Positions 55,611 to 64,000 of a DNA stretch of 64,000 nucleotides are shown piece by piece; the stretch's first letter is position 1, and the number at the start of each line of letters is the position of its first letter. The stretch lies in contig NW_015971537.1 of assembly GCF_000182565.1 (NCBI RefSeq), positions 1,151,299-1,215,298 on the forward strand, written 5' to 3'. This stretch comes from Spizellomyces punctatus DAOM BR117 (Eukaryota > Chytridiomycota > Chytridiomycetes > Spizellomycetales > Spizellomycetaceae). Under the pieces are notes generated by a model. That model was not told the DNA's origin and did no database searches. It worked only from the letters and a program-made list of their open reading frames with translations. Position numbers and translations under genes: made by a program.

Positions 55611-55982
55611 CGTATCTACTTTCTACTAGGCAAATGCTATCCAACTCGGGGTCGTAAGGGGGAGCTGTGTACGCACCGTGGCGTAAATTCGGTGGAGCGA
55701 TACACTCGGCACAGATGCTTTGATGCGATCGTGAATAGTCCGTGAGCCGATGACGGCTGCTGCCCAGCCTTGACGACAAGAAAGCCATGATAATGTGGCA
55801 CAGGCTGCACGTGATCGTAGAACGATGCTTACGCGCGTTGTTTATCACACATTTTGGCCAAACAGCGGAACCTCCGCATCTTCCACGCGTTCTGACATTT
55901 TCTTCTACTCCTGGGCTTTATAAAAAGGTAGGGCTTCCTCATTTTTCCCCCTACTTTTTTAGCACGAAATTCAGCGAAAAAA
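55611..55982. other. Divergent promoter region transportin / DUF5995 gene
   Basis: About 370 bp between start codons. A TATA-like box lies at 55919-55926, near the plus-strand gene. No other sites were recognised. Confidence 0.5.
55919..55926 (+). promoter_or_regulatory. TATA box of the secreted DUF5995 gene
   Basis: TATAAAAA lies 57 bp upstream of the ATG at 55983. The spacing suits a short 5' leader, and a TATA box suggests regulated or strong expression. Confidence 0.5.
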
Positions 55983-57010
55983 ATGAAATTGGGTCTTCCT
56001 ATTGCACTGTCGCTTGGCTTCCTCGCCGCGCCATCATTGGCCGTGTCCATCTTGCCTGCGAACCCTTGCGTACCCCAAGGTACATCCTTCTCATGCCCCA
56101 GTGTCTATAGTGGCGCCATCGGCGCGTCCGCGTCGCCGAGTCCCGCTACCGCGGCCGGCATCCAATCCCTTTGGGCGTTGCGCGATAACATGCATCAACG
56201 CTGGCAGGCTCTGGACGCGGCCTGCGATCCAGATGCCGTGTTTGCGGTAAGACCCCATATTGGCATATGCACATGCTTGGAATTACTTAATAAAAATGCA
56301 TCATGGGTTATAGCTTACTTATTTGTTTATGACCGACTCTGTTGCATCTCACGTTGCCAACAATTACTTTGATTTCAATGAGGACATGGTCACATTTACT
56401 CGTACTTTTGCGAATTACTACCTCACCGCCATTGATAACTGGCACAATGGGAACCGCAGTCAAGTTCCTCAGGCGTGGAAGACTGCCTTCAGCAATGCCG
56501 AAGCTCAGAAGACCCTTGCGGAGCAAGATCTGTTTCTTGGCATGAATGCCCACATCAATCGCGATCTTGCGTATGTCGTGAACGACTTGAAAATGAAGAA
56601 CGACCACAAACCCGACTACAACCGAATTAACGACATTCTGCAGGAAACTGCAGAGCCCGTAAACACGCAGATTGTGTGTCGTTACTCTGGCAACCCGCTC
56701 CAGACCAACCCCATCCTCGGAGCCGCCCTCCTGGAATTGATCACCGGCTGGCGCGAAAATGCTTGGCAGAATGGCAAGCGTAAGTAGCATGCAACCCTAC
56801 AATGGTCACAATCTATATTGATTAACACCCCCAATTCTTCTTGAAGTGATGCAATTCAATCCTCTCCAGAAGATTGTTGTTGACACTGCGGCAGCCGCCA
56901 TTGCCAATTTGTTTGCTGTTAACCTTGGCACGAATGGTCAACGTGTCCAATACTGTCAGTCGCAACAAGCGGCCAACGCCTGCCCTCCCCTTCAGTTGAC
57001 CAACCACTAG
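55983..57010 (+). CDS. Secreted protein of the DUF5995 type
   Basis: ATG 55983 opens a clear signal peptide (MKLGLPIALSLGFLAAPSLA), so the protein should be exported. Exon 1 ends DPDAVFA. Exon 2 begins LTYLFMTDSVASHVANNYFD and includes FANYYLTAIDNWHNG, DLFLGMNAHINRDLAYVVND and AALLELITGWRENAWQNGK. Exon 3 (MQFNPLQKIVVDTAAAAIAN) ends PPLQLTNH with TAG at 57008-57010. The GMNAHINRDL signature is what I recall from DUF5995 proteins of fungi and bacteria, whose activity is unknown. The conserved His/Asn/Asp set could be a metal or catalytic site, but that is inference. About 270 aa; both introns are consensus. Confidence 0.8.
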
Positions 57011-57311
57011 ATTGTCTCCTTTGACTATTTTTATGCTTAAAAAGTAATCTTAGATTAGCGTTTTTTAATTCGTTACTTTAGTATTCACTTTTTATTCTCT
57101 TTACGAGAGCCATATCCTACAACGAATAGATTAATCTGCTCAACATTTGATGCTTAAAGTCCGTGCTGAACAAATATCTTCCCGCCATTTTGATCTGACC
57201 TCTGATCGACGAGTTTATGCACGTGATCAGGTCTCGCTCCCCTTGAATTTTTTTTGGTTTCCACCACCATAAGGATAAACTCCGCTGAAAGCCAACCCAT
57301 CTACACACAAC
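57011..57311. other. Intergenic interval upstream of DRS1
   Basis: About 300 bp, AT-rich at the left (3' region of the DUF5995 gene). Nothing recognised. Confidence 0.5.
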
Positions 57312-60296
57312 ATGGGTGTCAAACTTCAGTTTGACGGGCCCTTTGACCCTCTCCGCATCTCCACAATTGAGGACGACGACGAGGTCCCTGTGGTAGACGA
57401 AGAAGAAGATGAAGAGGATTTCGCCCCGCATGGAGCAGAGATCACCAAATATAAGGCAGATAACCCTGGACAAAAGCAAACCGCTCAGGTAGGCAAGTAT
57501 CTGTAGTGTGGACTATCCCACTATATCGATAGTAACGGTTAAACTCACGATGATGGTGATGGCAGACGGCGAAACCAGGTAAAAAGGAGAAAAAGGCGAA
57601 AAAGACAAAGTCAAAAGAGAATGACGCACCAACGACCACCCAACCTCCACCAAAGTCTCAGCAATCCACCGACAAGAAGCCGGATGACTTGGAATTGAAT
57701 CCTGATTTCTCTTTTGACGCCGATGGTGGACTGAATCTTGTAGGACCATCACATCCTTGGGATTTCACCTCTGTCAAAGCTGCCATCAAGCAGCAAATGA
57801 AGGTTGGACTTTGCTGCTTTGCATGTCAGTGAGATGATAGCTGATTGACGCATTTGTGTTTGAATAGGATACAATTTCAACCACTGTTGATGAAAAGATT
57901 GAACGAAGACGGGCGAAAGTGAACCGTGCCGCTGATACTAAGAAGAAGCTTTTGGCGGACGGTGAGAGCCAAGGTTGGACCACACTTATTATTGATAACA
58001 CACAAGTGGGCTGCGAAGACTAAGCTTATCCATGTTTAGAAGAGGCGGATAATGACTTCATGGATGACGGGTCAGACGACGAAGAGGTTGCTGACGATGA
58101 GGAAGGAGTGATTGCCAGCGACTCGCTAGATGACGACTCAGTAGACGAGAACGCAGAAGGAGAGGAGATGTTTGATGATGGTACTGATGACGATGAGAGT
58201 GAGGGAGAGCAGGACGACGAAGTTGTCACCACCCAACATCGGCATCGCGACAGTGACGATGAAGAGGATGATGATGACGAGCCCGACGACATTGTACAGG
58301 AAAAGAAAAAGGCAGAATACTTTGCACCCGCTCCTGAAGCTGAGGAATCGACTACTGAGGCCTTTACGAGCATGCGACTCTCCCGGCCCATTCTCAAAGG
58401 CATCGCCGCCATGGGATTTGTCAAGCCCACAGCCATTCAAGCCCGTACCATTCCTATTGCTCTGCAAGGCAAAGATATCTGCGGTTCAGCCGTAACAGGA
58501 TCTGGAAAGACTGCAGCGTTCATTATTCCCGTCTTGGAACGTCTTTTGTTCCGTCCGAAAAACGTTGCCACGACCCGCGTCCTCATTCTAGTTCCAACGC
58601 GTGAATTGGGTGTACAATGTCACTCTGTCGCGGTCAACCTAGCGAAATTTTCTGATATTCAGTTTTGTCTTTGTGTGGGTGGTTTGTCAACCAAGACCCA
58701 GGAGGTGGAACTGAGGGCGCGACCTGACGTGGTGATTGCGACGCCCGGTCGACTCATTGACCACATCCGCAACTCGCGGTCATTTAATCTGGACAGTGTC
58801 GAGATTTTGATCATGGATGAAGCCGACCGGATGCTTGAAGATGGTTTTGCAGATGAGTTGAACGAGATTATCAAGAATACCCCCAAGAGCCGACAAACTA
58901 TGTTGTTCTCTGCGACCATGACGGACAATGTTGATGATTTGATCAAGTTGTCTCTCAACCGACCTGTAAGACTCTTTGTAGATAGCACCACGTCCATTGC
59001 AAATCGTCTCGTGCAAGAATTTATTCGTGTGCGTGCACACCGTGAAGAGAGTCGACCTGCCATTCTTGCCGCCCTCTGTATACGAACATATACATCAGAA
59101 ACCATTGTCTTTTTCCGTAGCAAAGCGGCAGCCCATCACATGAAAATCGTGTTTGGGCTGCTAGGACTGAAGGCCGCCGAACTCCACGGTAACTTGACGC
59201 AACTGCAGCGTCTGGAAGCTTTGGAGCAATTCCGTGACAAGCAGGTCGACTTTTTACTTGCGACAGATCTGGCGTCTCGTGGTCTCGATATTGCCGGTAT
59301 CAAAACTGTCATCAACTACGACATGCCAAGAAACTATGCCCAGTACGTTCACCGTATTGGACGAACAGCCCGTGGCGGCGCAGGCGGTCGAGCCGTCAGT
59401 CTTGTCGGAGAAGCCGACAGAAACGTCCTTAAAATGGCCGTTAAAAACTCTCGAGATGAAGTCAAGCACCGCATCGTCCCATCTCAAGTTGTCCAAAAAT
59501 ACGAGCGACGCATTGAGAAATTCAAAGACACCGTAAAAGAAATCTACGCGGAAGAGAAAGAAGAAAAAGAGATGCGTAAAGCCGAGATGGAAATTTCCAA
59601 AGCGCAGAATATTATGGAGCATGAAGCGGAGATCAAGAGTCGACCTGCTCGAACGTGGTTCCAGACTGAAAAAGAAAAGGCGCAAGCAAAGGAGCTTGGC
59701 CTTGCGAAACATCATGCAGATTTTGGAATCGACAGCGAGGAACCTGTCAGTAAAAAACGAAAAGCCGCTTCACAATTTGATGATGATGCGGTGAGTTTGC
59801 CTGTCCCTTGTGTGTGTGTTCAATGATGATCACCAAAGACCTCCGACCAACATCATGTCGGAAAAAAAAGACAATTTACACCTTGGAGATCTGAGAACTC
59901 TTTCAACACAACCCCAATATACTAACATACAACTCCTCACAGCCAAAACGAACCTCCCTCTCCGGTCTCTCCCGCAAAAAGAAACGCACCAAACTCGCCC
60001 GCGAAGAAGACGCAAAACAACTCGCAACGCAAGCCCGTGTCGCCCGCTCCGTCAAAAAACAAGCCCGCCCCCAGAAATTGGCTGCTGTTCCTGAACCTCG
60101 CACTTTTGTGCCTAAACCCTCTACTAAACGACGGGAAGGAGGGTTTGACAGTGAGATGGGAGTAAGTAAAAAGAAAACTCCCAAAAAGACTGTGACGAAA
60201 CAGGAACCTGTTCAAAAGAAGAAGGAACCAAAGAAATTGGGAAAAGTGAGATCTGTCAAGGCGTTTAAATCGAAATCGAAATTCAAGAGACGCTAG
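57312..60296 (+). CDS. DRS1: DEAD-box RNA helicase DRS1 / DDX27
   Basis: Starts MGVKLQFDGPFDPLRISTIE. Three short 5' exons encode an acidic and Lys-rich leader. A large exon (58037-59789) carries an acidic stretch and then the helicase core: Q motif GFVKPTAIQARTIPIAL, motif I AVTGSGKTAAF, Ia VPTRELGVQ, Ib TPGRLIDH, II DEADRMLEDGF, III SATMT, IV ETIVFFRSKAAAHH, V ATDLASRGLDIAG, VI HRIGRTAR. Downstream are the DRS1/DDX27-specific VPSQVVQKYERRIEKFKD and SRPARTWFQTEKEKAQAK. A final exon (from 59942) gives PKRTSLSGLSRKKKRTKLAR and a basic tail ending KSKFKRR at TAG 60294-60296. It acts in 60S ribosomal subunit assembly in the nucleolus. All motifs intact. Confidence 0.96.
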
Positions 60297-60846
60297 TGAG
60301 GGGGATTCTTTTTTTGTATGTATTTTTGTGAGTTTTTTCTAGTATGGTTTTTATAGCGATGGCATTGTGTGGAGGTGGAATTAAATGTGTGTAGAAACGG
60401 GTGCTCGGAATTAACATACTCAATGTTGGTGTATTACTTACCGCACAAAATAGTGCCTAGGGTTTGACTTGGAATTTCACAAGAATGAATTGTACACGTA
60501 GACATTATAATCAAGGTCAAAAACATTATGAAGTGCAAACATTGGAAAGAGACAGTAGAGATACACGATACACATGATATATTTGCAAAAGACAGATACC
60601 TATGTAAATCTATCTACAACCGCAGAGGGGCGATACTGCCCACTCAAGCCAATGACAACAATACAAAATCAGCAAAGGTTCATTCCTCCCGCAAGGTAAA
60701 ACAAGACAAAAAAATGCAAAATATGCCAAAAACACCTATCAGATCAGCAAAGGTTCATTCCTCCCGCAAGATAAAAACAAACAAGCAAACATGCCACAAA
60801 AAAACCCCGATGCAAAAACAACTGCAAAAAATGCCAACCCCAGATC
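60297..60846. other. Convergent 3' interval DRS1 / Argonaute
   Basis: About 550 bp, A-rich on the plus strand. It contains a 28-bp direct repeat (60668-60695 and 60743-60770) and otherwise nothing recognised. Confidence 0.5.
60668..60770 (+). repeat. 28-bp perfect direct repeat, 75 bp apart
   Basis: The sequence ATCAGCAAAGGTTCATTCCT plus CCCGCAAG occurs at 60668-60695 and 60743-60770. The 75-bp period is a multiple of three, but no credible gene is present. It lies just downstream of the Argonaute stop and could be part of its 3' UTR. Confidence 0.9.
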
Positions 60847-63800
60847 TCACATATAGTACATGACCTGCTTCAAGTCATCCCTCACCCTAGCAAACCGTTC
60901 ATCCCAAGCCCTAGCCGCCTCACTCCCGGCCGTCCCACTACTCTCCTCACTCCACTCCATCCCCTTGAAATGGAACCTGGCCCTCGCAGCAACGAGATCC
61001 GCGTAATAAATGGGTGGACAGACCGAGACGGCGCGTGTGCTGCGTGCGTAGAGGTAACAGAGTTTGTAGGTCATTTGGTGGAGTGTGTCTGGTGAGAGTT
61101 TGTTTTCGTCGTGGAGGACGTGGTAGTGAGCTGAGCGGGAGGTGCCTTGGAGCCCCGGGTGGGAGTTGAGCAAAAAGTCTACAATGAATAATCAGTTAGT
61201 AAAGTATCATAAACAAAAAAACAATGAATACGAAAACATACCATAGTCACTCGGATGGGTAATGGTCTTATCCACCACCGTGCCGGGTCTACAATTCCCA
61301 GACCGATCCGCATCTTCACCGCGTTTAGGAAAGAACCTCGTATGATGCCGCTTGGTGACAACAATAAAGCTAATGGGCGGGTTATACTCTTTCCCACTTC
61401 CAGAGAGTTTTTCGATATCGGTACAGGCACGCTTGACAGCCGCAATCTCCGTTTGACGAATCTCGTTGAATTGACCTTCTGAGGCGCCGTCGCGGTAAAA
61501 GACGATGCGAGCGGGTTTGCGGTTCGTGGTGCGGTAAAAGGCGCGCAAGAGTTCTGTGGTCATACCGTAGACGTCTTGGATAATGTCGTTACGGCGGGTA
61601 CCCGCTGGAGAACGTTGGATGCGGAGCGTCGCAGCGAAACGGGAGCATTGGGCGTCGAGGGAGCCTACCATGGCGGCAATCGAGGGCCTTGATTCACCTT
61701 CACCAGGTCCGGGATGAGTTATCTGAAAAAAAACAACCAGTTACTAAAGGTCCAAAAGGAAGTGTACAAACAACGGAAAAGCATATACTCACATCAGCAC
61801 CAATGACAATCGTCTCCGTCTCGGAAATAAAGTTGAGCTGCTTTGCAGAAAGGAAGGAATTGAAGCCGCCGAGTTTCACGTTCATTTTGAGGCAGAGGTT
61901 GGCGCAATATTGAACGTTTGCCTTGAACACATCTAATAATAAACAAAGCAACGGTTAGAAACACAAAAGACAAGGATAAAACAGCAACAACAAAGCACAT
62001 ACGTCGAGACTGAACACACTGGGTAATAATACCAATGACCGTATCCGACACTCTCTTGATCTCTGCGTACCGACGAGGATTGGTATCCGGCAACACGACC
62101 AAAATCATCTGTGGCTTCTTCCTGCATCCTTGACCCGCATCCATGAACGCCGCTTTGAGGTTATTTTCAATATTGTTGTCAGATCCGTATCGGAGGGGCG
62201 GTTTTTCTTCGGTGATCTGAAGCCCCGTGTTCTTGCATGTTGAGACGAGTTGACGAACAAATTTATCGACAGCGTCGTTGCGAACTCGTTCGGAGGGAGC
62301 GAAAACGAGGACCGCCCAGGAAGAAAGAGTCTTGCCGAACGCAACCATCTTGTCACGAAGGTTCCAGGTGCCGTCGCGGGGTGTGACTTCCTTCTCGCGG
62401 GACTTGGGGTGGTAGGAGATGGTGGGTGTGTCGAGGAGGCGGGCTTGAAGGATGCTAGGTTGGCGGCCTACGCGAAGATCAAAAGCACGGAGGTATTCAT
62501 TGTCCCGGTAGTCAGTTCCTTCGCGCACGGTTCCGACGAGCTGATTGATCGCGTCGGAGGTCCTGTTCAGACGATCCGTAGGGCGCTGCTGCGCGATGCT
62601 GATCATTCGAGACTAGATATAAAGAGAAGTGTGAGTCCATGATATCAATGAAAAACACCAAGTGAAAAGAACGTACCGTCTGTTTCTCATCCAACTTCCT
62701 GATGATCCTCTGACCCGGCGGAATCTCACAAACCTCCATCGGCAAGTAGATTCTCCTGTCCCGCTGCCCCGTTACGACGCACGGAAGATGCGGGTATCGA
62801 AGACGAATCCCATACACCTGTTCAAAATATCCTTGAACGCTAATCTTGCGACGGGTGCCTTCGCCTTCATAGTCGAACATGGTGCGTGAGGCCGGCGTGA
62901 TGGAGATCTCGGAGATACGGTACTTTTTGCGACCAGTCGCGCGGTGTGTGGTTTTGACTTGGAAGTTCCTGAGAGAGCGTTGGAGGCGACGGATATCTCC
63001 TTCATGGAGTTCGCGTTGGAAGGTTTGATCGGTCGTTTCGAGGATACGCTTGGAGACTTCAATGAGCGGACCTGCGAATAGAAGAGTGAGTAACAAAACG
63101 ATGAGATGATAATACAACATACGAGATGGGCTTACCAGGTGCCAAAAAGGCCGTCGTACTGAGGTCCGCATTCAAGAACATTTTTTGCTGTCCGGGCCGC
63201 ATCGAGAGCTTGCATCCGTTCCATGCTTCCGCGCCGCCGCCGAGGTAGCGATCTTGAGGGCTCCGAGAAAAGAGGTTCTGGAGGTACCACCTACAGTAAA
63301 CAAATGCCTATGAGTGATCTCGTTGCAATATTAAAGAAAGCCAATCGACTACATACCCGCGTCCAGAAGGTACACATCCCGGAATCTTTGAGGCATGGTG
63401 ACGAAGAATCACATCAAACACGCTGCAATCAAAATAGAAAGGTGAGATACCGTCGTAAAAAAAATGAAAAGGTACGAGTGTCACTTTACTTGAGAGCATC
63501 CTGCGGCGTTTGAATGGACGGAACTCTGCCTTCAAGGAAATTAACGAGTCGTGTCATGTCGACCGTCACCGCAAACTTGATGGCCACTGTAAACTTGCTG
63601 TAAAGAAAAGTCAATACAAGCAAAGTAAAAAGTAAAGCAGAACTGACGTGGAACTCACCTTTCACGCGGAGGGGGGCCTTCTTCCCTAGGCGCTCGCGGA
63701 GGGGGACTGGTACGACGTTCAGGACCATTGTCTTCTTCTGGGAGAATTGTCGAGAGCATGACGGCTTCAGCGGTCCCGAGGTTGAGCTTCTCCGGTGCGT

Positions 63801-64000
63801 AGGCAATCTTTCTACCGTCAAAAACCTTGAACAAAAAAAGAAGGAAAGGAAGAAGCGGTCAGTATCCTAATCCATAAATGAAATGAATAACTACAAGAAC
63901 TTACAATCATACGAGACCTGGGAGTAAAGTACTCTCGGTTCTCCTCAGCCGCAACCACCAAGTTGAACACTTTGCGGTTAATGAGAATGCTGGCCGCAGG
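60847..64000 (-). CDS. Argonaute, 5' end beyond the window
   Basis: Minus strand, running off at 64000. Seen in order: N-domain (FDGRKIAYAPEKLNL, KFTVAIKFAVTVDMTRLVNF), linker with YLGGGAEAWNGCKLSMRPG, PAZ region (YFEQVYGIRLRYPHLPCVV), L2, MID (WAVLVFAPSERVRNDAVDKF, QMILVVLPDTNPRRYAEIKR), then PIWI (ETETIVIGAD, ITHPGPGEGESRPSIAAMVG, RIVFYRDGASEGQFNEIRQT, GTSRSAHYHVLHDEN), ending DDLKQVMYYM at TGA 60849-60847. Catalytic Asp, Asp and His are present. At the glutamate-finger position the text is RRNDIIQDVYGM, with Asp where animal slicers have Glu. It binds small RNA guides in RNA silencing. About ten introns; perhaps 100 or more N-terminal residues are missing. Confidence 0.95.

Noticed and set aside
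60528-60863. Lys-rich plus-strand frame containing the 28-bp repeat
   Set aside because: Its composition follows the A-rich 3' region, and it overlaps the Argonaute stop in antisense.

Overview
The window is nuclear DNA of a eukaryote and most likely comes from a flagellated (zoosporic, chytrid-type) fungus. The evidence is the gene mixture. Fungal-style genes include a trifunctional folate enzyme (FOL1), an HR1-bearing RICTOR, a UFD2 E4 ligase, a DRS1 helicase and a Meu6-like PH protein. They sit beside two genes that only organisms with cilia or flagella need: IFT172 and SPEF2/CPC1. Genes are dense, lie on both strands, and are cut by many short GT-AG introns of roughly 50-130 bp. No bacterial operons, CRISPR arrays, rRNA or tRNA genes were seen.

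Layout. 1-1014: edge of an unrecognised minus-strand gene. 1100-8097 (+): IFT172. 8382-10387 (-): kinetochore protein NUF2. 11288-14196 (+): PH-domain protein with a long Ala/Glu-rich tail carrying repeated Lys/Phe motifs. 14197-24875: an AT-rich accessory block with two closely related Ty1/copia elements in direct tandem on the minus strand, two older plus-strand copia relics, and an inverted repeat pair flanking the cluster. 24876-30912 (-): SPEF2/CPC1. 31093-32940 (+): a CDK5/PHO85-type kinase in 16 exons. 32958-34052 (-): uridine-kinase-like P-loop kinase. 34545-36370 (+): fumarylacetoacetase. 36450-41097 (-): UFD2. 41528-47091 (+): RICTOR. 47092-49181: mostly non-coding, with a 22-base C run. 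49182-51558 (-): FOL1. 51901-55610 (-): transportin. 55983-57010 (+): secreted DUF5995-type protein. 57312-60296 (+): DRS1/DDX27. 60847-64000 (-): Argonaute, cut at its N-terminus by the window end.

The single-copy genes are unrelated housekeeping genes: flagellar transport and central-pair assembly, chromosome segregation, TORC2 signalling, ubiquitin chain elongation, tyrosine breakdown, folate synthesis, nuclear import, ribosome biogenesis and RNA silencing. They do not form one pathway.

The most notable points are these. The 294-residue CDK is split into 16 exons, several of 12-24 nt, and carries PCTAIRE in place of PSTAIRE/PSSALRE. The PH protein has a MARCKS-like composition, with repeated basic/aromatic motifs placed at exon ends. 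The copia elements have a primer site matching the anticodon arm of initiator tRNA-Met and share an in-frame stop between integrase and reverse transcriptase. The Argonaute has Asp where the slicer glutamate finger is expected. I found no single convincing new multi-gene system. Gene ends and exon joins were read by eye from splice consensus and family homology remembered from training; no search was run.
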